A stretch of 64,000 bases of DNA. Origin: DATMER01 sp963741305. Lineage in GTDB: Bacteria; Acidobacteriota; Thermoanaerobaculia; Multivoradales; UBA5704. The position numbers and the translations under genes are program-made. The stretch is from contig CAVUHL010000003.1 of NCBI GenBank assembly GCA_963741305.1, positions 6,014,001-6,078,000 of the forward strand, read 5' to 3'. This document shows positions 33,980-43,199 of the stretch, piece by piece (position 1 is the stretch's first letter; each line of letters opens with the position of its first letter). The notes under the pieces are model-generated. The model did no database searches. It was given only the letters and a program-made list of their open reading frames with translations, and was not told the origin of the DNA.

Positions 33980-36478
33980 ATGTCTTCCCGAAAGAAGTTC
34001 CTCACCTTCCCTGCACAGCTCTCACGCATCGTTTTTCTCTCCCTCGCCGTACTGCTGATCGGACTGGCGGGCTCGCCGGTGCCTGCCGCCTCGGCGAGCC
34101 ACGAGTTCATGACTTTGCTCGAAAGCGAAGCAGGCCAGGTTGAAGCGAAAGCCGGCGAGCCCGGCAAAATCCTGGTTCGGCTGGATGCGAAAATCCTCCA
34201 GGCCGATCCGCAGGAGCTTGCGATCCCCCTGCCGGACGGCCGAGTGCTCGTCGCCCTCCGCAGCGGCTTCTCGCGGACCGGCAAGCGCGACTTCACCTGG
34301 TCCGGCGAGCTGCAACAGCAAGCATCCCTGGCGGAAAGCGCCGCCCCCGGATCGGTCCGCTTCTACCAGGTCGGCGACAAGCTCTACGGCACCTTGCAGA
34401 CCGAAGAAGGCGCCTACTTCGAGCTTCAGCCTGAAGGAAACCTGCATCGCCTGGTGCGCTTCCCGGCCTCGGCCGGCGGCGACCCATGCGGCCTCGGGCA
34501 GGCGGCCAGGGACCTCAAACGCTCCACCGGCGAGTTGCAAGGAGCCGAAGCCGCCCTGCTGGCGGGCACCACAGAAACGGATTGTTTCGTCCCGGCTTCG
34601 AACACCACGATCAACGTGATGGTGCTCTACCCGCGGTCCGTCACTGCCAGCGCGAGCGCGATGACTACCTACGCGGATACCAGGATTGCGGAGGCGAACA
34701 GCCTCTTCGTGGCGAGCAACGTGAAAATCGTCTACCAGCGCGCCTACGTCGGCTTGATCACGGGCAATCAGCCGCCGCCGCCCTCGACGGGCAACATCAA
34801 CGATCCCCTGGCGACCGAACCGGTGCTCAACTGGCTCAACGCCCAGATCGCGAACGATGGCGTCGACACCGAAGTCGAGCTGCTGCGCATTGCGTATGGC
34901 GCCGACATGATCATGGTGGTGATTCCGTCGCATCCGGGAGTGAACTGCGGAATCGCCAACATGGCGGAGACTCAGAGCGGGGCCGAAGTGCTCTATCCCG
35001 GCAGTGTACCTTTCGCTGGCAGGGCCTTCGCGGTGGTCGAGCTCGATTGCGGCAACGCGGATTTCACTTTCGCCCACGAGCTTGGCCACACCTTCGGGAT
35101 GCGGCACAACGGCACCTCGGCCACTCGGGCCATTCTGCCCTGGGCGTTCGGTTACCTCTTCACCCGCCCGTCGACCAACACCACGGTCGCGACCATCATG
35201 GGCTGCTATTCGGGCGCAGGATCGTTCAACGCCTGCAGCAGGATCGGACAATTCTCGAATCCGGACCGCACTTTCGAGGGTGTCGCAACCGGCCTGCATT
35301 CGGGCCAGGCCGTTTCCCCGGCGCCGCCGTCCCACAACGCCTGCGTCGCCAACCTGCGGGCTCCCCAATACGCCGCGTTCGCTTCGCCGCCGCCGACCAC
35401 CCCGCCCAGCCTGACCATCACCAGCCCGGCGCACGGGGCTACGGTGACGAGCGCCACCACCTTGACCGCCACCGCCACCGACCCGCAGGACGGCAACCGG
35501 CAGGCCTTCATCCAGTGGACCTCGAATCGCCAGGGCGCCCTCGGCTCGGGTTCGCCGCTGAACGTCAATTTCACTTATTTCGGCCGGCATCTGATCACCG
35601 CCACCGTCAGCGACACGAGCGGCACCAAAATCGCCAAAAGCATCGAGCTGCTGGTGAGCGAAACCACCCCGCCGCAGCGGAATATCGACAACCCCGCGCC
35701 CAACCAGCAGGTCTCAGGCCTTTACCAAGTGGTCGGCTGGGCCATCGACCATTCGGGCGTGCCTTCGCCGCCGACTTTCCAGATCGACGGCCAACCGGTG
35801 ACCCTGACCAACGTGGCGCGGGCCAACCGCCCCGACGTCTGCGCGGCGTTCCCCACCGTGACCGATCCCAACTGCCCTAACGTCGGCTGGACGGGCACCC
35901 TCGACACCCGCCAGATGACCAACGGCAACCATACCTTGACGATGACCGTCCGCGACCTCTTCAACAATTCGAGCTCGTTCTTCCGGACGTTCAGCACTCA
36001 GAACCAGACCACCGTGTTCTTGAACCCGACCGCCGACGCCTGGGTGAGCGAGAGCCAGCCGGCCACCAATTTCGGCTCGGCCGGCAATCTCGAGATGCGG
36101 GCATCGGGTTCGGGCCAAGCCAAGCACGCATACCTGAAATTCAACCTCGCCCAGGTCACCCGGCCGCCGGTTTCCGTCACTCTCTCGCTGCGGACCAGCC
36201 CGACCTCCTGGCCGGTTGTTAACATCTACAGCCTGGCCACCACCAGCTGGGGCGAATTTACCATCAACTGGAACAACGCTCCGCTCGACCCGCTCTACTA
36301 CATCCAACTGGGCGCGCAGCCCGGCAACAGCTTCGTCAACCTCGACCTGACGCCCATGTTCCCCGGCGCCGGCGGTCTTCACACCATCGCCCTGGTGACC
36401 TCTGACAATCCGGGCCACTACTTCTTGGGCCTGGATGGAGGCTTCAACACGAGGCCAACCCTCAAAGTAATCTACTAA
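33980..36478 (+). CDS. Secreted metzincin (reprolysin-like) with Ig-like and DNRLRE modules
   Basis: An 832-aa exported zinc protease. Residues about 12-38 form a signal peptide. A propeptide follows to about residue 210. The catalytic domain contains the metzincin motif HELGHTFGMRH (His366, His370, His376), with a Met-turn candidate downstream. After it comes a Pro-rich linker, one or two Ig-like modules (about 475-670; ITSPAHGATVTSATTLTATAT) and a C-terminal DNRLRE-type beta-sandwich (from about 675: NPTADAWVSESQPATNFGS). Secreted proteases with such tails are common in Acidobacteriota and Myxobacteria. An AAGGGG site precedes the ATG. It is probably a stand-alone gene followed by a hairpin. 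Confidence 0.82.
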   Translation: MSSRKKFLTFPAQLSRIVFLSLAVLLIGLAGSPVPAASASHEFMTLLESEAGQVEAKAGEPGKILVRLDAKILQADPQELAIPLPDGRVLVALRSGFSRTGKRDFTWSGELQQQASLAESAAPGSVRFYQVGDKLYGTLQTEEGAYFELQPEGNLHRLVRFPASAGGDPCGLGQAARDLKRSTGELQGAEAALLAGTTETDCFVPASNTTINVMVLYPRSVTASASAMTTYADTRIAEANSLFVASNVKIVYQRAYVGLITGNQPPPPSTGNINDPLATEPVLNWLNAQIANDGVDTEVELLRIAYGADMIMVVIPSHPGVNCGIANMAETQSGAEVLYPGSVPFAGRAFAVVELDCGNADFTFAHELGHTFGMRHNGTSATRAILPWAFGYLFTRPSTNTTVATIMGCYSGAGSFNACSRIGQFSNPDRTFEGVATGLHSGQAVSPAPPSHNACVANLRAPQYAAFASPPPTTPPSLTITSPAHGATVTSATTLTATATDPQDGNRQAFIQWTSNRQGALGSGSPLNVNFTYFGRHLITATVSDTSGTKIAKSIELLVSETTPPQRNIDNPAPNQQVSGLYQVVGWAIDHSGVPSPPTFQIDGQPVTLTNVARANRPDVCAAFPTVTDPNCPNVGWTGTLDTRQMTNGNHTLTMTVRDLFNNSSSFFRTFSTQNQTTVFLNPTADAWVSESQPATNFGSAGNLEMRASGSGQAKHAYLKFNLAQVTRPPVSVTLSLRTSPTSWPVVNIYSLATTSWGEFTINWNNAPLDPLYYIQLGAQPGNSFVNLDLTPMFPGAGGLHTIALVTSDNPGHYFLGLDGGFNTRPTLKVIY

Positions 36479-36499
36479 CCTTTTTGCTTCCCCGCTTCG

Positions 36500-36528
36500 A
36501 CGGTGGTGCCGGGCGCCGGCACCACCGT
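36500..36528 (+). terminator. Hairpin after the metzincin gene
   Basis: A perfect 13-bp stem (ACGGTGGTGCCGG / CCGGCACCACCGT) closes a GCG loop 21 bp after the stop. No T-tract follows, so termination is uncertain and it may instead be an mRNA-stabilising hairpin. Confidence 0.6.
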
Positions 36529-36615
36529 CTTGCATCCTGGCGGCCTTGTGGTTCCTGGCGCCGAACGGTGCCGTGCCCACCGGCGCGCCTGCCAGACAGC
36601 ATCCTGAGCTCCTCG

Positions 36616-37302
36616 CTACTCCTTGTTCAGATAGTGTTTTTCCAGGAATTCGGACCTGAAGTCTTGCGGCGGAGTGGAGATGTCTGGCCGGCCCTCTGGC
36701 GTGAAGTCCATGAGGTTCCAGTACGGCCACACCGTGTCGACGTGATTCGACGGCAGCTCGGTTCCCCAGAAGTGAAAGATCTTTCCATCCTGCTTCCTGA
36801 ACACGTGCATGACCGGCAACTGCATGTCATCGGATTCCTGGCACTTGTAATCCGCCTGATAGGCAGACTCGAAACCGGACACCAGGGCGATCTGCGACCA
36901 ACCACGTTGCCGGGCCCACGCATTGATCCGCTCGGCCGGAGCTTTGGCAACCGCGACAAACGAGGCGTCTCGAGTGACCTGATACCAGCTCCGGTCAAAC
37001 CCATCGACCAGCGAAGTACAGGAAGGGCAGGGATTGTCCCAGCTCGGGCCGAACATGAATGAGTAAATCAGCAGCGTATTCTTGTCCGCGAACAGCTCGG
37101 AGAGCTTCACCCTCTCGCCTACCTTCCCGTCGTTGGCCCATTGGAAGACATAGTCCTCCTTCAGCTGCCCGCCGAGAGGGAGGTTGCGGCGTTTCTCTGC
37201 CACGGATCGTACTTTGTCAACAAGCTCTTGTTCGTCTTTGAGCAATGCCTCGCGCGCATCGCGGTACTCTCTGCTTTCGTTTGGATACCGCAGCTCACTC
37301 AT
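36616..37302 (-). CDS. DUF899-family thioredoxin-fold protein
   Basis: This 228-aa protein of the DUF899 family has EREALLKDEQELVDKVRSVAEKRRNLP at its start and LLIYSFMFGPSWDNPCPSCTSLVDGFD, which carries a C-P-S-C-like redox pair. Later HVFRKQDGKIFHFWGTEL and YWNLMDFTPEGRPD are typical DUF899 signatures. The thioredoxin-like fold suggests a redox or dehalogenase-like role, but no activity is established. The start has a GGGAGG site 4-5 nt upstream. It is on the opposite strand to its right-hand neighbours' regulation but shares strand with the Bax-inhibitor gene 37 bp away, so read-through between them is possible. Confidence 0.88.
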   Translation of the reverse strand: MSELRYPNESREYRDAREALLKDEQELVDKVRSVAEKRRNLPLGGQLKEDYVFQWANDGKVGERVKLSELFADKNTLLIYSFMFGPSWDNPCPSCTSLVDGFDRSWYQVTRDASFVAVAKAPAERINAWARQRGWSQIALVSGFESAYQADYKCQESDDMQLPVMHVFRKQDGKIFHFWGTELPSNHVDTVWPYWNLMDFTPEGRPDISTPPQDFRSEFLEKHYLNKE

Positions 37303-37338
37303 GTGCGCCTCCCGTGCCGGCTTTCACGCGGCAGGCAT

Positions 37339-38046
37339 TCAGTCGCGCGAGGAGAAGAGCCGGAGGATGTACCAGAACATCAGCGCCACGGAAGCGAAAA
37401 GCTCCAGCGAGGCCGCGACATACCGGTCCTCCGGGAAATGATGAATGATGTTCGAGGTGTCGTAAAGGATCGCGACGCCGGCGAAAGCGATCATCCCCAT
37501 CGAGAACCAGGTTCCGAGTTGGAGCCCGAAGAGGCTGGCCGCCACGATCGCCACGAGAGCCACGACACCTCCCCAGAGCAGCAGGCCGCGGGCAAAGGAG
37601 AAGTCCCGGCGGGTTATGAAAGCGACCGCGGTCAGACCGGCGAAGCCGAGCAGGGTCGCCAGCGCGGCGCTCCGGATCGTGCCCGGAGCCATGGCCTCGG
37701 CCAGGTAGAGGAGCGGCACGAACAAGATCGCCTCGGCCACCACGAAGGCGGAGAGCGCGGCATACTGGACCGCGAGCGACCCGGCCGTGTGAGCGGCGCG
37801 CGTCGCGAGCCAGCTCACCAGCATGAACGCTCCGAGCACCAGGAGCCAGCTCGTGCCGAGCATCGCGTTGGCGATGGAAGCCGCCGCACCCGACTGGAAG
37901 ATCGCCACCTCGAGGAGCATGAAGCCGAGGACCGCTCCCAGGAGATGGGTGTAGGTGCGGCTGATGAACCGGGCTCGCGGGCTGGTGACCGAGATCGGCG
38001 AGGAGACGTCGGGCATTCCTGAACCGGGACCGTGGGGAAGGGACAT
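37339..38046 (-). CDS. Bax inhibitor-1 (YccA/BI-1) family membrane protein
   Basis: A 235-aa protein with seven hydrophobic segments between residues 30 and 230 and the BI-1 pattern. This includes ARFISRTYTHLLGAVLGFMLLEVA, the acidic second helix, and LYDTSNIIHHFPEDRYVAASLELF near the end, matching the conserved Tyr-Asp pair of the family. BI-1 proteins form pH-sensitive calcium-leak channels or regulate membrane proteases. The ATG at 38046 was preferred over an upstream start because AAGGAGA precedes it by 6 nt. It sits 37 bp upstream of DUF899 on the same strand. No further functional context. Confidence 0.85.
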   Translation of the reverse strand: MSLPHGPGSGMPDVSSPISVTSPRARFISRTYTHLLGAVLGFMLLEVAIFQSGAAASIANAMLGTSWLLVLGAFMLVSWLATRAAHTAGSLAVQYAALSAFVVAEAILFVPLLYLAEAMAPGTIRSAALATLLGFAGLTAVAFITRRDFSFARGLLLWGGVVALVAIVAASLFGLQLGTWFSMGMIAFAGVAILYDTSNIIHHFPEDRYVAASLELFASVALMFWYILRLFSSRD

Positions 38047-38136
38047 GGCTATTCTCCTTTGCAGACCGGGCAATCATTTCAGGAAAGGGAGCGGGCGTCC
38101 AATGATTGAGGAAAAATCCGCGCATTTGCCGTGGCG

Positions 38137-39222
38137 CTACAGGAATGCGCGGAAAAACGCTCGAGCGAAGCTGGACTGCTGCACCTGTGCTGAATCAAGC
38201 GGGTTGTCCCACCAGACGCCTTCGCTATTTGCGAGCAGGATGAGCGTCAGGTTCTCGTCAGGGACTTTGAGGTACAAAGCCGAGTACGCATCGTCCCACC
38301 AGCCCGAGTGCCAGCGGAGCTCATGACCTGCGTGCCGCTGGGCAAACCAGCCGAGGCTGTATGGCAGAGGTTCGCCGGTGCGCGAGCGCATGGGCCTCAT
38401 CATGGCCGTGTACGACGCGGGCGAGATCAGCTCGCCTCGATCCAGCGCGGCATCGAATCGGGCCAGGTCCAGGACCGTGGAGATCACGCCGCCGGCGGCA
38501 CCGTCGCCCTGCGCCTCCCTCGCGGGTGAACGCACCATCATTCCGGCGCTGTCGACGTGGTAAGGGATGGCGATCGCGGCGGCCAGGTCTTCACGCAGTG
38601 GCAGGTCGCGGTTGGTTCGTGCGGACCGCGCCATCCCCGCGGGTTGAAAGACATACTTTTCCACGAGTTGGGAGAAGGGCGTGCCGGCGGCTTCCATCAT
38701 GGGGCGCGAGGCCCACGAATACAGTACGGGATTGTAGGAGAACTGCTCCCCGGGATCACCGATGGCGGTGTGCGTCAGCAGGTGGCGGAGCGAGTGCTGC
38801 GGAGATTCACAGCGCAACCCCTGGGCGAAGATCGAGGGCTGCTCGCTGAAATCCCTGCAGAAACCTTCCCACTCGCTGTATTGCGCCATGGGACGGTCGA
38901 GGTCGAGCAGGCCCTCCTCCACCAGCCTCAGGGCGACGACGGCCGAGATGGGCTTGGTGACCGAGGCGATATCGTACGGGGTCTCCGGTGCCGCCGGAAC
39001 CTGCCGCTCCAGGTCGGCGTATCCGAAGCCACGGGCGAAGATGACCTCTCCGTCCTTGACGACCGCGGCAGACAGCCCGGGAATCCGCGCGGCCGTGCGC
39101 AGCGAGTCGAGCTCCCGCGCGAACGCGGGCAAATCGTTAGGCTCCGCCGGAGAGGGGCCATGTTGCGCTGGTACGCAGGATGCCATGGGGAGGATCAGGA
39201 GCATCAACGCGGGCAACCTCAA
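38137..39222 (-). CDS. Serine beta-lactamase/DD-peptidase-fold lipoprotein
   Basis: The reading frame begins at a TTG at 39222, supported by a GGAGG site 6 nt upstream; the next Met codon, six residues later, lacks one. The leader ends in MASC, a lipobox, so the 361-aa protein is a lipoprotein. It has the S-x-x-K motif as SVTK (Ser87-Lys90), a Tyr-Asn pair (FSYNP) and a HSGW segment near the end (KTG equivalent), as in class C beta-lactamases and esterases of family VIII. Substrate unknown; hydrolysis of an amide, ester or peptidoglycan is possible. It is monocistronic. Confidence 0.82.
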   Translation of the reverse strand: MRLPALMLLILPMASCVPAQHGPSPAEPNDLPAFARELDSLRTAARIPGLSAAVVKDGEVIFARGFGYADLERQVPAAPETPYDIASVTKPISAVVALRLVEEGLLDLDRPMAQYSEWEGFCRDFSEQPSIFAQGLRCESPQHSLRHLLTHTAIGDPGEQFSYNPVLYSWASRPMMEAAGTPFSQLVEKYVFQPAGMARSARTNRDLPLREDLAAAIAIPYHVDSAGMMVRSPAREAQGDGAAGGVISTVLDLARFDAALDRGELISPASYTAMMRPMRSRTGEPLPYSLGWFAQRHAGHELRWHSGWWDDAYSALYLKVPDENLTLILLANSEGVWWDNPLDSAQVQQSSFARAFFRAFL

Positions 39223-39257
39223 AGCAACCTCCCTGTCACGAGAGTCATCCAGTTACT

Positions 39258-41708
39258 TTACTGCGACTGCAGAACCTCGGCCGGCTGGACAGCGGCCGCA
39301 CGGTGCGCGGGTATCCAACTCGCGATGAACGCGACGGCCAGGAGGGCCGCGGGAGTCACGCTCAGCGTCACCAGATCCGTCGGGCTCACGCCATAGAGCA
39401 ACCCGCGCAGCAACCGCGAGGTGGCGAGCGCGCACGCCGTCCCGATCACGATGCCGGCCCCCGCGAGGCGCAAGCCATGCAGCGAGACCATGCGGCTTAT
39501 GTCAGCCGGCCGGGCACCGAGCGCCATGCGAATGCCGAGCTCGCGGCGGCGGATGCTGACGTTGTACGCCATGATGCCGTACAAACCGACGGCTCCGAGG
39601 AACAACGTCACCACGCTGGCGATCGCGAGGAGCACGGCGAGCGCGCGAGCGCGTGCCGACGCGCCGTGCACGAGTTGCTGTAGCGAGCCCTCGTCGTATG
39701 TCGGGATGGTGGGATCCAGCGCAGCCACGATCCGGCGGATTGCCGACAATGCCTCGCCCTCTCCACCATCCGTGCGCACGATCAAAGAGAGCGCCGCCGG
39801 CAGCGACGCGCCGGTTTCCTGCGGCCCGGCGGTGACGATGGGAAAGTACACGGTCTCGCTCGGCGGCTCCTCGAGGCCGTCATAGCGCACGTCGCCCACC
39901 TCGCCGACGATGGTGTACCAGCGGCCACCCAGCGGGCGAACGCGCCTGCCAAGCGGACTCGTGCCCGGCCAGTACCGCTCTGCGAACGCACGGCTCACGA
40001 TCGCCTCGTCCACGGGCCGGGCCGCATCCTGAGCGCCGAACGTCCGGCCGCGGAGCAGCGGGATGCGCAGCGCCTGAAAATAATGGCCATCCACGTGCGC
40101 CACGGCGTGCTCGGTCCCGCCGGCGTTCGCCGGAGAGCGATCGTCTTCCACATCGATCGCCATGTCGTGACGGTCGCCGCTGAGCGGCACCCAGTCCGTC
40201 AGGGCCACATCGCGCGCGCCCGGGATCGCCTGCGCCTCGCGTACCAGGGCCTGGAAGAAACTCAGGCGCACGCCGCCGCTGTACTTGGCGTAGGGCAGCA
40301 GAACACGCGAGGTAACGACGTGACCGGCCTCGAAACCGGGCCGCACGTCATGCAACCGAAGCAGGCTGCGCGTCATCAGCCCGGACGAAGTGACCAGCAC
40401 GACGGCCAGAGCGATCTGTGAGACGACCAGGGCGTTACGCACTCGTTGAGATGCGCCGCCCGCTGGTCCGGTACCGGCCCTGCGCAGTACCTGGGCCATG
40501 GATATCCGGCGCGCGCGGAGGAGCGGGAGCACGCTCACGAACAGCGCGCAGAATACGGTGATCCCCAGCGCGAACAGCAGAACCGGGGCGTCGACTCCGA
40601 CATCTTCCAGACGCGGCAGCGATAGCGCCGTTCCCGCGCTCCGCACCACTCTCATGCTTGCCACGGCCAACAACACGCCAGTGCCGCCTCCCAGCATGCT
40701 CAGCAGCACGGATTCGCTCAGCGTGAGCGCGAGTATCCCCATGAAACCGGAGCCGAGGGCCGCGCGCACGGCGAGCTCCATCTGCGCGCGCTCGGCACGG
40801 ACGAGAAGCAGGCCGGCTACGTTCGTGCAGGCGACGAGGAGCACGAGCAGCACGCTGCCGAACACGAACCAGAGCAGCTGTGAAGGTGGGCCGACGATCG
40901 AATCCCGCAGCGACTGCACGTGTGGAAAATACTCACCGGGATTGGTCAGCACCCGCGCGAGGTCCGCCCGCGCCGCCTCGCTCGACACCCCCCGTTTGAG
41001 CCGTCCGATGCCGATGAGGTTGAGCGTGGCAGGACGCGTACGCGCCGGGTCGAGCGCAAGCGGCAACCAGAGCTCCACCTGGCGCGCGGGATACGCGAAA
41101 CGCGGCGGCATGATCCCGATGATCGTGCGCGGAACGGCGTTCACGTCGATCTGCCGGCCGAGGGCGTTGGGGTCACCGTGCAGGCGTTCCTGCCAGATGC
41201 GGTGCGAGAGGACGACCACCCGAGCGGCGCCGGGCCGGTCGTCGCCCGGGGCGAACGCCCTGCCGAGCGCGGGGGGAACGCCCAGGACGTCAAAGAAGTT
41301 CGCCGTAACGCGCGCGCCACGGACGCGAACGGCGGTCTGGTCTGCCTCCGAGGGGCCCTCCGAGGGGCCAAGGTCGCCGTCGTCGAATCGCCAAGCGGCC
41401 ACACCGTCGAAGGCGCGCGCTTCATTCTGGTAGAGCATGACGATGGCGTCAGAGAGGTCTACCGCCGCGCGCCCGGCGCTGCTGGCGGAATGCGTCAGCC
41501 GCATGAGGCGGCCCGGCTCCGGGTACGGCAGCGGCGCGAGCAGGATGGCGTTCACGAGGCTGAACATGGCCGTCGTCATGCCGACGCCGAGCGCCAGCAC
41601 GAGGACGACCGCTCCAGCGAAAGCCGGGACGCGCCGGAGGCGGCGCGCCGCGAACCGGAGCTCGGACCGGGCAAGGAGTTGGCGCCAGTCAGACACTCGG
41701 CTGCCCAC
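39258..41708 (-). CDS. ADOP-type orphan ABC permease (MacB/FtsX fold)
   Basis: This 816-aa permease of the acidobacterial duplicated orphan permease type has two FtsX/MacB units. The first spans about residues 20-440, with a helix VPAFAGAVVLVLALGVGMTTAMFSL followed by a large periplasmic MacB-PCD-like domain and three more helices. The second, about 450-810, is similar and ends PTDLVTLSVTPAALLAVAFIASWIPAHRAAAVQPAEVLQS. No ATPase gene is adjacent, which is the definition of an orphan member. These are abundant in Acidobacteriota and serve as a weak taxonomic marker. The start is a GTG at 41708; a second GTG four codons on is an alternative. Function unknown. Confidence 0.88.
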   Translation of the reverse strand: MGSRVSDWRQLLARSELRFAARRLRRVPAFAGAVVLVLALGVGMTTAMFSLVNAILLAPLPYPEPGRLMRLTHSASSAGRAAVDLSDAIVMLYQNEARAFDGVAAWRFDDGDLGPSEGPSEADQTAVRVRGARVTANFFDVLGVPPALGRAFAPGDDRPGAARVVVLSHRIWQERLHGDPNALGRQIDVNAVPRTIIGIMPPRFAYPARQVELWLPLALDPARTRPATLNLIGIGRLKRGVSSEAARADLARVLTNPGEYFPHVQSLRDSIVGPPSQLLWFVFGSVLLVLLVACTNVAGLLLVRAERAQMELAVRAALGSGFMGILALTLSESVLLSMLGGGTGVLLAVASMRVVRSAGTALSLPRLEDVGVDAPVLLFALGITVFCALFVSVLPLLRARRISMAQVLRRAGTGPAGGASQRVRNALVVSQIALAVVLVTSSGLMTRSLLRLHDVRPGFEAGHVVTSRVLLPYAKYSGGVRLSFFQALVREAQAIPGARDVALTDWVPLSGDRHDMAIDVEDDRSPANAGGTEHAVAHVDGHYFQALRIPLLRGRTFGAQDAARPVDEAIVSRAFAERYWPGTSPLGRRVRPLGGRWYTIVGEVGDVRYDGLEEPPSETVYFPIVTAGPQETGASLPAALSLIVRTDGGEGEALSAIRRIVAALDPTIPTYDEGSLQQLVHGASARARALAVLLAIASVVTLFLGAVGLYGIMAYNVSIRRRELGIRMALGARPADISRMVSLHGLRLAGAGIVIGTACALATSRLLRGLLYGVSPTDLVTLSVTPAALLAVAFIASWIPAHRAAAVQPAEVLQSQ

Positions 41709-41764
41709 CCTGGTCAGCTTCTTTTATTGCTTTTGCGGCTTTGCATCGAAAAAGTCGCTCGTCT

Positions 41765-42499
41765 TCAGCGCCGCGCGTCCAATACGAGGCTCACGGGCTC
41801 GCCAACGCGGATTGTACCGGTTTGGACCACTGTTCCGTAGACGCCCGCGTTGTTCTTGTTCAGCCGTACGACTGTCTTCATCACCCGCTTGTCTTGTGTG
41901 GCCGTGTCCGGATCGAGGTTGATCATCATGCATCGCACGTCACGCGCCGTCACGCTCACGGCTGGCCTTGGCTCGCTGTTGCCAAACACCAGTGTCCCGC
42001 CGACCCACCCATCCTCGAGGAACGTCTCGCGGTGGTGAGTCTCAATGAGGATGTTGGCTCGGAAGCGCCTGCGATCGAGGCTCACTCCCGCCTCGCCACC
42101 GATGCCGGCAATGGTCGCCAGGCTGATCACAGATACCGAGCCATCATCGAAGATCCCGTGCTTGAGATTCATCAATTCCACGCTGCTCCCGAAGCGTCCG
42201 GCGATCTCGCTCTGGAGCTCTGCGCTGCGAAGCTCCACGTGCGTTCCGGCCGGTGTGCGTACGTGAGTTGGCTGGCCTGTGCCCTCGTCGAGACCGACAG
42301 GGTGATACAGAAGGAGCTCAGGGACGCGGCTCGCGGATAGCCACGGGAAGCTGCTGTCATCTCCCAAGCGCCGGAAGGCGAAGCGCCGATCACCATCGAG
42401 GCCGTGCCATCCGAGAAATGCCGACTCCGTGACGACACCAGCCATCGACTTGACGGGATACCGCACAAGTTCGCAAACATGCCCGAGCTCATTCAGCAT
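41765..42499 (-). CDS. MOSC-domain protein
   Basis: This 244-aa protein has the N-terminal beta-barrel MOSC_N domain opening HVCELVRYPVKSMAGVV, then WHGLDGDRRFAFR. A C-terminal MOSC domain contains SLDRRRFRANILIE, a Cys in ARDVRCMMINLDPDTATQD, and a KTVVRLNKNNAGVYGTVVQTG finish. The MOSC fold binds molybdenum cofactor or sulfur; mARC-like and YcbX-like relatives reduce N-hydroxylated compounds. The conserved Cys for Mo coordination is present. The ATG at 42499 gives the family-like start; an upstream in-frame GTG at 42517 would add six residues. It lies on the same strand as, and 56 bp from, the orphan permease. Confidence 0.85.
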   Translation of the reverse strand: MLNELGHVCELVRYPVKSMAGVVTESAFLGWHGLDGDRRFAFRRLGDDSSFPWLSASRVPELLLYHPVGLDEGTGQPTHVRTPAGTHVELRSAELQSEIAGRFGSSVELMNLKHGIFDDGSVSVISLATIAGIGGEAGVSLDRRRFRANILIETHHRETFLEDGWVGGTLVFGNSEPRPAVSVTARDVRCMMINLDPDTATQDKRVMKTVVRLNKNNAGVYGTVVQTGTIRVGEPVSLVLDARR

Positions 42500-42557
42500 A
42501 CGGCCACTATACGTCACGCGGCGGCACGGGGGAAGGTCGATAGCCGTCGAGCGCGAG

Positions 42558-42980
42558 TCAAGGCTTCTTCTTCAGCTGACCATAGCTATTGTTGTACTGC
42601 TTTCCTGCCTTGGGGAATGTAAACTTGATAGCGGACCAGGTTGAATCGACGCTGATCGTCTTGCTCTCCACAAGGCCGTGGCTGTATCCGATCTCGATGA
42701 TGCTCTTCAGGTTCAGCTCAGTTCCCAAGCGTCCACCCTTCGGCCAGGAGACCCAGAGCATGCCACCTTTGTTCAGATGATCCTTCAGCTTGGGAAAGGT
42801 GGCATCGAGATGCTCTCGGTCCTTGACGAACAGGTGAATGTAGTCGAAGGAGCCGGTGAGCCTGTGCGCGACGTCCTCTCCCCGCAAATCGAGGGCTTCA
42901 ACAGCTTCAGGCGGTGCGTTTACGAGGATCGAGCGCATCCCCTCCTTCACACCGATCTTCTTGAGCAAGGGATTCGTCAT
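42558..42980 (-). CDS. DUF3052-family protein
   Basis: A 140-aa protein whose whole length matches the DUF3052 pattern: PLLKKIGVKEGMRSILVNAP, FDYIHLFVKDREHLDATF, KGGMLWVSWPKGG and DLNLKSIIEIG-type end, with SVDSTWSAIKF. Members are small cytoplasmic proteins with a Rossmann-like fold and unknown function. The last eight residues are Lys/Asn-rich. No Shine-Dalgarno is obvious. It sits 58 bp from the MOSC gene on the same strand and marks the edge of the repeat-rich island that begins just to its right. Confidence 0.85.
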   Translation of the reverse strand: MTNPLLKKIGVKEGMRSILVNAPPEAVEALDLRGEDVAHRLTGSFDYIHLFVKDREHLDATFPKLKDHLNKGGMLWVSWPKGGRLGTELNLKSIIEIGYSHGLVESKTISVDSTWSAIKFTFPKAGKQYNNSYGQLKKKP

Positions 42981-43126
42981 GGCGCCGCCAGACTCACAGT
43001 GCGCCGGTCACTGGCGACGTGGCCGGTCCCTCCAAATAGTCTGAAGCGAACAGCTTGGGAAGTTTAGGCCGGTGCTGGAAGCGTGTCAATTCAAGCTTCC
43101 AGGGCAGAAACTCCACGGCCCCTCAC

Positions 43127-43156
43127 GGGAGTCTTCAGCCCTTGGGAGTGCCGGCG
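43127..43156 (+). repeat. Left end of dispersed repeat family A, copy 1
   Basis: The 30-bp sequence starting GGGAGTCTTCAGCC and ending GAGTGCCGGCG recurs at 44698-44728 with three differences. Each is followed at some distance by a family A right end (43808 and 44917). Confidence 0.55.
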
Positions 43157-43199
43157 TAGGTCCTGGAACCAACGCAACCTGCCGGCAGTCTATCGCTAC

